NCBI RefSeq assembly: GCF_029215995.1
Contig: NZ_JAEMVB010000006.1
Span: forward strand, 1 to 64,000
Length of the DNA stretch: 64,000 nt
Origin: Sulfurimonas sp. SAG-AH-194-L11
GTDB taxonomy: Bacteria > Campylobacterota > Campylobacteria > Campylobacterales > Sulfurimonadaceae
Reading direction: 5' to 3'
The position numbers were made by a program, and so were the translations under genes. Positions 8,266-16,291 of this stretch are shown piece by piece (within the stretch, counting starts at the first letter, position 1; the number at the start of each line of letters is the position of its first letter). The notes beneath the pieces are model-generated. The model did no database searches. It was not told the origin of the DNA and worked only from the letters and a program-made list of their open reading frames with translations.

Positions 8266-10113
8266 ATGAATACAAATACAAATATGAGTTTTTACAAGTT
8301 TATGCATAAGCAGATTCTTGTCATCATCGCTTTAAATATCTCAACTGCTCCAGGGTATCTTTTCATGGGGTATCTCTACACCTCTATGGTATATGAGTCC
8401 ATTTGGATTATTTTTATGGTACTCATTGCTATTTATGGATACACCTTGTACACAAGTTATTCCAAAGAGATGACAATTGCTGCAAAAAATAGATGGCTAG
8501 ACAGGGTGAGGTTTTTTATGTTTTTATACTCTATCTCATGGAGTATAATGTTTGTATATTATGTAACATTTGATAATTTACAAATGCACTACATAACAAT
8601 TGCTACTGAACTTGGAAGTTCTGTGGTTGCAGCAACACTTTTAGCTTCTCAAAAAAAGCTTGTAACATTTACTGTTATCTTTTTAATGACTCCTCTTATT
8701 GTATACTTTAGTCTTATAGGGGAAACCTACTCTTATATACTTGCATTTTTCTCTGTTGTGCTTAGTGGAGTGATTCTGTATGCGGCTAAAAATACTAATG
8801 ATTACATCATAAAAAGCAACTATCAGGCATATCACGACCATTTAACTTCTTTGGGAAATCGAAGATATTTCTTAGAAATATTAGAGAGTTCTGTTCGAGA
8901 GTATAAAAATAAATATACCTATCTACTGCTTATTGATTTAGACTATTTCAAAACAATTAATGACACACTTGGACATGATATTGGTGATGAACTACTCCAA
9001 GCAGTTGCTTTGAGAATGAAAAATCTCTCTGAGTCTTATAACAATGAGGTCTCACGATTAGGTGGAGATGAGTTTTGTGTATTAAGTCAAAGCTTTCCTA
9101 CACAAGAAACTTGTCTTGAGAATGCACAACTATTCTCAGAAAAGTTACTAGAAGAAATTAAAAAAACTTATAATATAGCTGATAATCAACTCTATATAAG
9201 TGCAAGTATAGGCATTAGTCTCATTGATAATAGAGAAATCGATGCAAACGAATTTCTCAAAGAGGCTGATATGGCTATGTATGAGGCGAAAAATAGTGGT
9301 CGTGATGGAATCATTATTTTTAATGAACCACTGCGCAAACTCGTAAAAACGAAGTTAGATATAGAACGAATCATACACTTTGCAATACAAGAAGATGAAA
9401 TCACTCTTAATTATCAAGCACAAGTCAATGCAGATAAAAAAATTATTGGCTGTGAAGTGCTAGTAAGATGGCATAGTAATACCTTGGGTTTTGTAGGGCC
9501 GGATATCTTTATTCCTATTGCTGAGAATACAGGTTATATTATTGAACTAGGGACTTATATCTTAGAAGAGTCTCTTAAAACACTCCGAGAGTGGCAGAAA
9601 AAAGGTATTATTTTAGAGCAAATTTCTATTAATATCAGTATGCGACAACTCCATCATTTTGGCTTTGTTTCGCTTGTTGAAGAACTTGTCAAAAAGTATG
9701 TTGATGAGAACTCTACTACACAGATTATATTTGAGATTACAGAAACAAGTACAACAGAAGATATAACAGAACTTGTAAGGGTTATTGAAGCACTTAAAGC
9801 ATTTAAGATATCTTTTTCTATGGATGATTTTGGTACAGGCTACTCATCACTGAGTTATCTTCGTGAGATACCTATCAGTGAGCTAAAAATCGACAAATCA
9901 TTTATAGCAGCCTTAAAAAATCCACAACAGGCCTCTTTAGTAAAAACAATAGTGAGCATCGCTAAAAACTTAAACTTAACAATAGTTGCAGAGGGTGTTG
10001 AAGAGGAGTACCAAAGAGAATTTTTAAGAGAGATTGATTGTGATTTATATCAAGGGTATCTCTTTTTCAAACCTACAACAAAAGAGAAGTTTGAGCAATT
10101 ATTTGTAAGATAA
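8266..10113 (+). CDS. Membrane GGDEF-EAL cyclic-di-GMP protein
   Basis: A 615-residue protein with five or six membrane helices in the first 175 residues (a sensory domain I cannot name), a GGDEF domain (intact RLGGDEF near residue 264), and an EAL domain with CEVLVRW in place of EAL (about 395), intact DDFGTGYSSL (about 519) and EGVEE (about 575). Both the diguanylate cyclase and the phosphodiesterase signature residues that can be checked by eye are present, so it may be bifunctional. It is monocistronic and near the Tad pilus locus, which suggests but does not show a role in surface attachment. Start chosen at the ATG preceded by TAAGG. Confidence 0.9.
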   Translation: MNTNTNMSFYKFMHKQILVIIALNISTAPGYLFMGYLYTSMVYESIWIIFMVLIAIYGYTLYTSYSKEMTIAAKNRWLDRVRFFMFLYSISWSIMFVYYVTFDNLQMHYITIATELGSSVVAATLLASQKKLVTFTVIFLMTPLIVYFSLIGETYSYILAFFSVVLSGVILYAAKNTNDYIIKSNYQAYHDHLTSLGNRRYFLEILESSVREYKNKYTYLLLIDLDYFKTINDTLGHDIGDELLQAVALRMKNLSESYNNEVSRLGGDEFCVLSQSFPTQETCLENAQLFSEKLLEEIKKTYNIADNQLYISASIGISLIDNREIDANEFLKEADMAMYEAKNSGRDGIIIFNEPLRKLVKTKLDIERIIHFAIQEDEITLNYQAQVNADKKIIGCEVLVRWHSNTLGFVGPDIFIPIAENTGYIIELGTYILEESLKTLREWQKKGIILEQISINISMRQLHHFGFVSLVEELVKKYVDENSTTQIIFEITETSTTEDITELVRVIEALKAFKISFSMDDFGTGYSSLSYLREIPISELKIDKSFIAALKNPQQASLVKTIVSIAKNLNLTIVAEGVEEEYQREFLREIDCDLYQGYLFFKPTTKEKFEQLFVR

Positions 10114-10214
10114 TGCAATAATTGTTCCAACTTTTAAACTTTGGCCTATCTTCTTACATTACTTTCAGTTTAATCAGACTACAATAAGTAAAAATTAATT
10201 TGAAAAGTCAAACA

Positions 10215-10460
10215 ATGAGAATAGATAAATTTTTAAATTCGGTAAATATTACAAAGCGTCGTTCAGTTGCACAAGATATGCTTGCCAACAGAGTTGTAGA
10301 GATAAATGGTGTGCTTGTTAAACCGAGTAAGAATGTAGAGGTAGGAAATATCATTACTATAAACTATCTTGAGAGTTCTAAAAAGTATGAAGTTTTACAG
10401 CTTCCCACAACAAAATCAACACCAAAATCATTACAACATGAATACATAAAGGAGTTATAA
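10215..10460 (+). CDS. S4-domain RNA-binding protein
   Basis: About 81 residues starting MRIDKFLNSVNITKRR, the beginning of the S4 fold found in HslR-type and ribosome-associated proteins; VVEINGVLVKPSKNVEVGNII completes it. The frame also has a TTG at 10200, but the ATG at 10215 starts exactly where the domain starts, so I chose it. It heads an operon: its TAA shares a base with the trpD ATG. In Campylobacter jejuni I recall a similar small gene heading the tsaE-ABC-rpoN run. A role in ribosome binding or recycling is possible by family. Confidence 0.82.
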   Translation: MRIDKFLNSVNITKRRSVAQDMLANRVVEINGVLVKPSKNVEVGNIITINYLESSKKYEVLQLPTTKSTPKSLQHEYIKEL

Positions 10461-11446
10461 TGACTTATGAAAGTACTAAAGAGGACTTTACTTCACTTTT
10501 TAAGCATGAGATGAGTGATGAAGTGATGCGAGAGTTTTTAGTTTCAATGACATTAGATAAAAACACTTCAGTAAACACTATCGCAGCCGCAGCAGAAGTG
10601 ATGAGAAGTTTTGCTATCCCTCTCCCTATACAAGAAGAGACAAGAGCAAGAGCGATAGATATTGTGGGAACAGGTGGAGATAAGATAGGCTCGTTTAACA
10701 TCTCTTCAACTGTAGCACTTTTAGTGGCTGCTTGTGGAGGAACTGTCGCTAAACATGGGAGTCGTTCTATCACTTCAAAGAGTGGGAGTGCAGATATGTT
10801 TGAAGCACTTGGTGTAAGACTTGATTTAAGTCTAAACAATAGTGCTAAACTTCTTGAGGAGACAGGGTTTACATTTATGTTTGCACAAAATCATCATCCT
10901 GCAATGAGATTTATAATGCCTGTTCGTAAAACAATTCCTGATAAGACAATTTTTAATATTTTAGGGCCACTCACAAATCCTGCGGGAGTTGAGAAGTCAA
11001 TGTTAGGTGTATTTGATAAGGCTTTCGTACCTAAGATGCTAGAAGCACTTAAAATTAATGGTGCTACATCAGCTATGGTTGTAAGCTCTCGTGAGGGAAT
11101 GGATGAGATAAGTATAAGTGACATTACCTATGCATCGCGTTTACATAATGGTGTCATACATGAGTTTGAGATAGATCCAGAATCTTGTATGATAAGAAAA
11201 ATGCCTATAAAAGCTATTGTGGGTGGTGATGCTCAAGAAAATGCGAATATTCTTCGTCATATATTTGATGGTACTTCTACTGAAGCACAGAGAGATATAG
11301 TACTTATAAACACAGCAGCTGCACTTATGGTGGATGGTCTTGCTCGTGATATGCAAGATGGTATGGATATGGGGCGAGAAGCTCTTAAAAACCATAGAGG
11401 TAAAAAGAAATTAAGACAAATAATAGAAGTGAGCAATAAATTATAA
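10460..11446 (+). CDS. trpD: Anthranilate phosphoribosyltransferase
   Basis: A 328-residue enzyme of tryptophan synthesis that joins anthranilate to PRPP. The PRPP-binding signature GTGGDKIGSFNISST and the KHGSRSITSKSGSAD loop are intact, with VRKTIPDKTIFNILGPLTNP after them. Its length is normal for the family. It is not next to other trp genes here but sits between the S4 gene and tsaE, overlapping each by one base (TAATG), so it is co-transcribed with cell-envelope and sigma-factor genes. Confidence 0.95.
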   Translation: MTYESTKEDFTSLFKHEMSDEVMREFLVSMTLDKNTSVNTIAAAAEVMRSFAIPLPIQEETRARAIDIVGTGGDKIGSFNISSTVALLVAACGGTVAKHGSRSITSKSGSADMFEALGVRLDLSLNNSAKLLEETGFTFMFAQNHHPAMRFIMPVRKTIPDKTIFNILGPLTNPAGVEKSMLGVFDKAFVPKMLEALKINGATSAMVVSSREGMDEISISDITYASRLHNGVIHEFEIDPESCMIRKMPIKAIVGGDAQENANILRHIFDGTSTEAQRDIVLINTAAALMVDGLARDMQDGMDMGREALKNHRGKKKLRQIIEVSNKL

Positions 11447-11862
11447 TGAAACATATACTTAATGAAGATAGACTATTTCGATTAACAAGAGAACTCCTTA
11501 TAAATGTGAAAACTGGTGTGGTTATACTACAAGGTGATTTAGCAGCTGGAAAGACTACTCTTGTTAAGGCGGTTGTAAAAGCGATGGGTTTAGCAGACAT
11601 CGTTACTTCACCTACTTTTTCTCTACAACAGTGTTATGGTACAAGTGTGTATCATTACGACTTATATAACCATGGACTTGACCATTTTCTCTCGCTTGGA
11701 ATGCTTGAAGAGTTAGATAAATATGGCATACATTTTGTAGAGTGGGGTGATGATTCTCTTGTTGAACTCTTAAATAGCACAGGAATACCAACAACAGTTA
11801 TAAAAATAACTAAAGTTTCTGATGATGAAAGAGAGTATGAGGTTACATATGCACACACTTAA
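11446..11862 (+). CDS. tsaE: tRNA threonylcarbamoyladenosine synthesis ATPase TsaE
   Basis: A 138-residue P-loop protein with LQGDLAAGKTTLVKAV near residue 27, SPTFSLQQCY, and HYDLYNH, the hallmarks of the TsaE (YjeE) family that assists TsaB/TsaD in making t6A on tRNAs. ATG overlaps the trpD stop by one base. The 3' end overlaps the next gene by 14 bases. Confidence 0.93.
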   Translation: MKHILNEDRLFRLTRELLINVKTGVVILQGDLAAGKTTLVKAVVKAMGLADIVTSPTFSLQQCYGTSVYHYDLYNHGLDHFLSLGMLEELDKYGIHFVEWGDDSLVELLNSTGIPTTVIKITKVSDDEREYEVTYAHT

Positions 11863-12571
11863 AGCTGTAAACCTCAAAAAAAAGATAAAAAGCCTTGAAA
11901 TAGTAAAGGGGATGAGTCTTGAGGTTTCTAGTGGTGAAGTTGTGGGACTGCTAGGACCAAATGGAGCAGGAAAGACAACTACTTTTTATATGATATGTGG
12001 ACTTGTAGAAGCGAGTGGAGGTGAAGTGTTTTTTGATGGAGAAAACCTCTCAAATATGCCTCTACACCAACGTGCAATTAAGGGGATAGGCTACCTACCA
12101 CAAGAGGCATCTATCTTTAAAGATCTTAGTGTAGAAGATAACCTTATGATAGCCGCACAAGTAGGTATAAAAGGAAAAGAGGCACAAGAAAAACGTATCT
12201 TAGAACTTCTTGATATGTTTAATATTGAGCCTATCCGTTATCGTAAAGGTATATCACTCTCAGGTGGAGAACGCCGTCGCGTTGAGATTGCAAGAGCACT
12301 TGTAAATGAGCCAAAATTTTTACTTCTTGATGAGCCTTTTGCAGGGGTTGACCCTATCGCTGTTATGGATATTCAAAAAGTTATAAAACAGCTTGTCTCT
12401 TACGACATAGGTGTGCTCATAACAGACCATAATGTTCGTGAGACCTTAGATGTTTGTGACAGGGCTTATGTTATTAAAGCAGGTGAGCTTTTAGCAGAGG
12501 GTACGAGTGATGAGATAGGAAAAAACGACGATGTTCGTAAACACTATCTTGGTGAAAACTTTAAGCTGTAG
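11849..12571 (+). CDS. lptB: LPS export ABC transporter ATPase LptB
   Basis: A 240-residue ABC ATPase that powers lipopolysaccharide transport from the inner membrane with LptF/LptG. Walker A GPNGAGKTTTFYM, signature LSGGERRRVEIARAL, Walker B FLLLDEPFAGVDP and the final switch histidine region LITDHNVRETLDV are all present; the proteins of this family are about 240 residues. An upstream ATG at 11822 is in frame, but MHTLKAVNL at 11849 follows a GAGG box and gives the usual length, so I chose it. The gene overlaps tsaE by 14 bases and precedes rpoN, the classic neighbour of lptB. Confidence 0.95.
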   Translation: MHTLKAVNLKKKIKSLEIVKGMSLEVSSGEVVGLLGPNGAGKTTTFYMICGLVEASGGEVFFDGENLSNMPLHQRAIKGIGYLPQEASIFKDLSVEDNLMIAAQVGIKGKEAQEKRILELLDMFNIEPIRYRKGISLSGGERRRVEIARALVNEPKFLLLDEPFAGVDPIAVMDIQKVIKQLVSYDIGVLITDHNVRETLDVCDRAYVIKAGELLAEGTSDEIGKNDDVRKHYLGENFKL

Positions 12572-12586
12572 GAAATAGAGTAAATT

Positions 12587-13858
12587 ATGGGAGCATTAAG
12601 ACAAACGCAGTCAGTTGAGAACAAACATAAACTCTCAAACACACTACGTAATTGGCTCCCAATACTGCACTCCTCTTTGTCTGACTTAGGTGAGGCTATG
12701 GCTCCTTTTGTTGAAGCAAATCCTGTAGTGGAAGTTGAGTCAGGTTATGAAGAGGATTTTGAGGCTAAAATCCCTCGTAAAGTTATCTCAAGGGCTGTAA
12801 GTAACTCACGGACAGAGCAGATAGAAGCCCTAACAATTCAACACCGAACACTCTATGAAGTTTTAGATGAACAACTCGGTGCACCTCTATTTCCAACTCC
12901 TATTTCTCAAAATATAGCTCAGTATGTCATAGAAAACTTAGATGAACTCGGTTTTTATGAGGGTGATAGTGAGAGTTTTTGTCAAAAGAATGATATATCC
13001 TTAGAGGTGTTTGAAAAAACAAGGTTGCGTTTTGCTCATATTGAGCCTCTTGGTATTGGGGCTAAGGATTTAGCTGAGTGTTTTATCTTTCAACTTGATA
13101 GTGCAGAGATAAGTGATAGTGCTTACTCGCTTGGCGTTGAAGTGATTAACAATATGCAAGAGATTCATAGCTACTCGAAGGATAAAGACTTTGCTGAAGT
13201 TATGCATGTTCTAGGCAGTTTTAAAAACCCACCAAACATAGAGTATCAAGAAGAATCAGCACAAATAGTTCCAGACTTGATGATATACTTTAACGAAGAT
13301 GAGAACATAGAAGTAAAACTAAACGATGCCTATTATCCAACTATAAAAATAGATACAAACTATGCTGTTGAGCATGAGTTTATAAGTCAAAAGATAAAAG
13401 AGGCGAAATCTCTCGTAGATGCACTTGATATGCGTAAAGCTACACTCTATAAAGTAGGGCTGATGATAGTTGAGTATCAGTATGAATTCTTTACGGGTGG
13501 ACAAATTATGCCACTTACCCTTAAAACACTTGCAGATGAGTTTGGACATAACCCCTCAACTATCTCCAGAGCTATCGCTAACAAGTACATAGCTTGTGAC
13601 AGAGGAACGTTAGCCATGAAAGAGTTCTTTACGACTGCCATAGATGAGGATGTTAGTAATGCGGCTATAAAAGAGTTCCTTATCGGTCTTGTAAAGAGTG
13701 AGAGTAAAGAAAAACCTCTGAGTGATATGAAACTTCTTGCGCAAATTGAAGAGAGGTTTAAAGTCAAAATGGTGCGTCGTACCATCGCTAAGTATAGAAA
13801 ACAGCTCAATATTGCAGGTTCAAGTGAGCGCAAAAAACTCTATCAGCTTTCCGTTTAG
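12587..13858 (+). CDS. rpoN: RNA polymerase sigma-54 factor
   Basis: A 423-residue RpoN. The C-terminal RpoN box is clear (VRRTIAKYRKQLNI), the helix-turn-helix region reads HNPSTISRAIANKYI, and the core-binding domain is present (ENLDELGFYEGD, then LGIGAKDLAECF). The N-terminal region is less glutamine-rich than in enterobacteria. In Campylobacterota sigma-54 controls middle flagellar genes; a good sigma-54 promoter is seen before flgL at 35823 in this same window. It lies 15 bases after lptB and abuts the next gene directly. Confidence 0.95.
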   Translation: MGALRQTQSVENKHKLSNTLRNWLPILHSSLSDLGEAMAPFVEANPVVEVESGYEEDFEAKIPRKVISRAVSNSRTEQIEALTIQHRTLYEVLDEQLGAPLFPTPISQNIAQYVIENLDELGFYEGDSESFCQKNDISLEVFEKTRLRFAHIEPLGIGAKDLAECFIFQLDSAEISDSAYSLGVEVINNMQEIHSYSKDKDFAEVMHVLGSFKNPPNIEYQEESAQIVPDLMIYFNEDENIEVKLNDAYYPTIKIDTNYAVEHEFISQKIKEAKSLVDALDMRKATLYKVGLMIVEYQYEFFTGGQIMPLTLKTLADEFGHNPSTISRAIANKYIACDRGTLAMKEFFTTAIDEDVSNAAIKEFLIGLVKSESKEKPLSDMKLLAQIEERFKVKMVRRTIAKYRKQLNIAGSSERKKLYQLSV

Positions 13859-14602
13859 ATGGGTATAAAACAGAGACTCGATGAAGAGGTAGCTAAACGC
13901 AACTCTCTTGATGAGATAAATGAAGATAATTTAGACCCTATTATGGTGGCACACCGATATAATGACTCTACAATCTCCCTTATCTGTGCACTTTTTGCTT
14001 ATGGAAATGTAAAACAGATAGTAAAGTTTTTAGATTCACTTGATTTTGACTTACTTCAAGCAGATGATGTAACTATAGAAGATAGACTCAAAAATCATTA
14101 CTACCGTTTTCAAAAAGCTGAAGATGTTGTCGCACTTTTTATAGCACTTAAACGACTAAACGCAGAGACAAGTTTAGAGTCTGTTTTTAAAGAGGCTTAT
14201 CTAAAAGAGAAAAATCTTATAGCCGGTATAAATGCTTGTATATCTAAAATACTCTCGCTAAACCCTCACAAAACACAAGGGTATAACTTTTTAGTAGGGA
14301 AGGTCACAACAAAGACAAAAGGTGCAGGAGCACTTAAACGCTGGATGATGTATCTTAGATGGATGGTAAGAGATGATAACATAGACATGGGTTTATGGAC
14401 TGGTGTTGATAAGGCTGAATTGATAATGCCACTTGACACTCATACTTTTAAAGTAGGGCACAAACTCAGACTCCTTAAACGCAAGACTTATGACTTAGAA
14501 GCGGCTATTGAGCTCACAAAAAAATTAAAAAAATTTGATAAGAATGACCCACTTAAATACGATTTTGCCTTGTATCGTTTAGGACAAGAGAAAAAAATAT
14601 GA
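13859..14602 (+). CDS. TIGR02757 family protein (DUF2400)
   Basis: A 247-residue protein whose ATG directly follows the rpoN stop. It shows the family features: DPIMVAHRYND near residue 26, ALFAYGNVKQIVKFLD, WMMYLRWMVRDDNIDMGLW and the histidine segment LIMPLDTHTFKVGHKL. The fold is thought to relate to helix-hairpin-helix DNA glycosylases, but no function is established. It ends the rpoN operon. Confidence 0.85.
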   Translation: MGIKQRLDEEVAKRNSLDEINEDNLDPIMVAHRYNDSTISLICALFAYGNVKQIVKFLDSLDFDLLQADDVTIEDRLKNHYYRFQKAEDVVALFIALKRLNAETSLESVFKEAYLKEKNLIAGINACISKILSLNPHKTQGYNFLVGKVTTKTKGAGALKRWMMYLRWMVRDDNIDMGLWTGVDKAELIMPLDTHTFKVGHKLRLLKRKTYDLEAAIELTKKLKKFDKNDPLKYDFALYRLGQEKKI

Positions 14603-14644
14603 GTTTTTTGATATAATCAATAAAAATAATTTTAAAGGACAGAG

Positions 14645-15070
14645 ATGGAGTGCGAATTTCCTACTGTTAATTCAAATAAAGAAGAGATACAAGAGATATT
14701 TTCAACTGTAAAAACTATTGCTATTGTTGGGCTCTCACCAGATGAGACAAAGGCAAGCTATATGGTTGCAGAGTATTTACAAGAACAAGGCTTTGCGATA
14801 ATCCCTATTTATCCAAAAGAAGAGACAATTTTAGGTGAAAAAGTCTACAGAACTCTTGCAGAGATTCCATTTAATGTCGATATGGTTGATATATTTAGAA
14901 AACCAAAAGCACTTATAAGTGTTGCTGAGGCAGCTATTAAACGCGGTGATGTTAAAGTTTTTTGGGCACAAAGTGGTATTGTAAATAATGAAGCAGCACA
15001 GATGGCTAGAGATGCTGGTATGAAAGTTGTACAAAATTCTTGTTCTATGGTAGAACATAAAAATTTATAA
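14645..15070 (+). CDS. CoA-binding (YccU-like) Rossmann protein
   Basis: A 141-residue protein with IAIVGLSPDETKASYMVAEY near residue 28, a Rossmann-type nucleotide or CoA binding loop, then VDMVDIFRKP and KVFWAQSGIVNNEAA, as in the CoA_binding_2 / YccU family. The exact function of the family is unknown. A TATAAT box at 14612-14617 and an AAGGAC ribosome binding site precede the ATG. It is followed closely by ilvA. Confidence 0.85.
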   Translation: MECEFPTVNSNKEEIQEIFSTVKTIAIVGLSPDETKASYMVAEYLQEQGFAIIPIYPKEETILGEKVYRTLAEIPFNVDMVDIFRKPKALISVAEAAIKRGDVKVFWAQSGIVNNEAAQMARDAGMKVVQNSCSMVEHKNL

Positions 15071-15081
15071 GAGAGTAATGA

Positions 15082-16284
15082 TTGTTAAATTTACAAATGA
15101 TATATGAAGCTAAAGAACGTATAAAAAATATAGTAGTGGATACACCTCTGGCTTTAGCTCCTTATCTGAGTGAACTGTGTGAGTGTGAAGTTTTTTTAAA
15201 AAAAGAGAACTTACAGGTGACTGGTGCATTTAAAATTCGTGGTGCATATAATAAAATCGCATCATTAAGTAAAGAGCAACATGCCTGTGGTGTTATCGCT
15301 GCGAGTGCGGGAAACCATGCTCAAGGTGTCGCACTTTCTGCTTCAAAGTTTAATACAAAAGCTATTATTATTATGCCGGAATCTACACCTCTTACTAAGG
15401 TTGCTGGTGTTAAGCATTATGGTGCAGAAGTTATTTTGCATGGAAGTAACTATGATGAGGCTTACGGCTTTGCAAGAGAGTATGGTGAGAAGCACTCTTT
15501 AACTTTTATACATCCTTTTGAAGATACACAAGTTATAGCGGGTCAAGGAACAGTTGCATTAGAGATACTTGATAAGTGTGAGTCACTTGATATGGTTATC
15601 ATTCCTGTGGGTGGGGGTGGACTAATAGCAGGTATGAGTGAGGCTATAAAAGCGATAAATCCTGAGATAGAAGTTATTGGTGTAAGTGCTAGTGGGGCTC
15701 CCGCATTTAAAGAGTCATATGATAAAAAAACTGCGGTTGATAGTACTCATGTTCGTACTATCGCTGATGGAATTGCTGTTCGTGACACCTCAGATATAAC
15801 ACTTGGATATGCACTTAAAAATGTAGATAAGATTATATCTGTAGATGATGAAGAGATAGCAAGTGGAATTTTGTTTTTGTTAGAGAAGCAAAAGCTTGTT
15901 GTTGAGGGTGCTGGAGCTGTCGGTGTAGCAGCCCTTTTACATAATAAACTTCCAAATATTAAAAACAAGAAGATAGCAGTAGTTCTGAGTGGCGGGAACA
16001 TGGATGTTACACTACTTTCTGTCATTATAGAAAAAGGACTGCTCAAATCACATAGAAAAATGAAACTTACAGTGACACTTGTAGATAAACCTGGTTCACT
16101 GATGCGTTTTACTGAAATTTTAGAGAGTCTCAATGCAAATATTGTTCATATCTCTTACGATAGAACATCTATATCTCTTGACTATGGAGATGCCAGTGTA
16201 ACTGTTCATATGGAAACTAAGGGTAAAGAACACCAAATTACGATAGAAGAAGCACTAAAAAATGAGGGTTATTTAAGGGAGTAG
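15082..16284 (+). CDS. ilvA: Threonine ammonia-lyase (threonine dehydratase)
   Basis: A 400-residue PLP enzyme that turns threonine into 2-oxobutanoate, the first step of isoleucine synthesis. The PLP lysine lies in TGAFKIRGAYNKIASL, the glycine loop is PVGGGGLIAGMSEA, and a single C-terminal ACT domain (KLTVTLVDKPGSLMRF) indicates amino-acid feedback control. The start is a TTG at 15082, giving the N-terminus MLNLQMIYEAKERI; the alternative ATG at 15097 would remove five residues. ilvB and ilvH of the same pathway lie just downstream, past the propeller gene. Confidence 0.93.
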   Translation: MLNLQMIYEAKERIKNIVVDTPLALAPYLSELCECEVFLKKENLQVTGAFKIRGAYNKIASLSKEQHACGVIAASAGNHAQGVALSASKFNTKAIIIMPESTPLTKVAGVKHYGAEVILHGSNYDEAYGFAREYGEKHSLTFIHPFEDTQVIAGQGTVALEILDKCESLDMVIIPVGGGGLIAGMSEAIKAINPEIEVIGVSASGAPAFKESYDKKTAVDSTHVRTIADGIAVRDTSDITLGYALKNVDKIISVDDEEIASGILFLLEKQKLVVEGAGAVGVAALLHNKLPNIKNKKIAVVLSGGNMDVTLLSVIIEKGLLKSHRKMKLTVTLVDKPGSLMRFTEILESLNANIVHISYDRTSISLDYGDASVTVHMETKGKEHQITIEEALKNEGYLRE

Positions 16285-16291
16285 TGGCACA

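Noticed and set aside
11141-11395. 84-codon and other minus-strand frames within trpD and tsaE
   Set aside because: They are antisense to well-defined enzymes, lack ribosome binding sites and have low-quality composition.
12587-13858. rpoN as a divergent or damaged sigma factor because of its N-terminus
   Set aside because: The RpoN box, helix-turn-helix and core-binding parts are intact, and a matching sigma-54 promoter exists before flgL.
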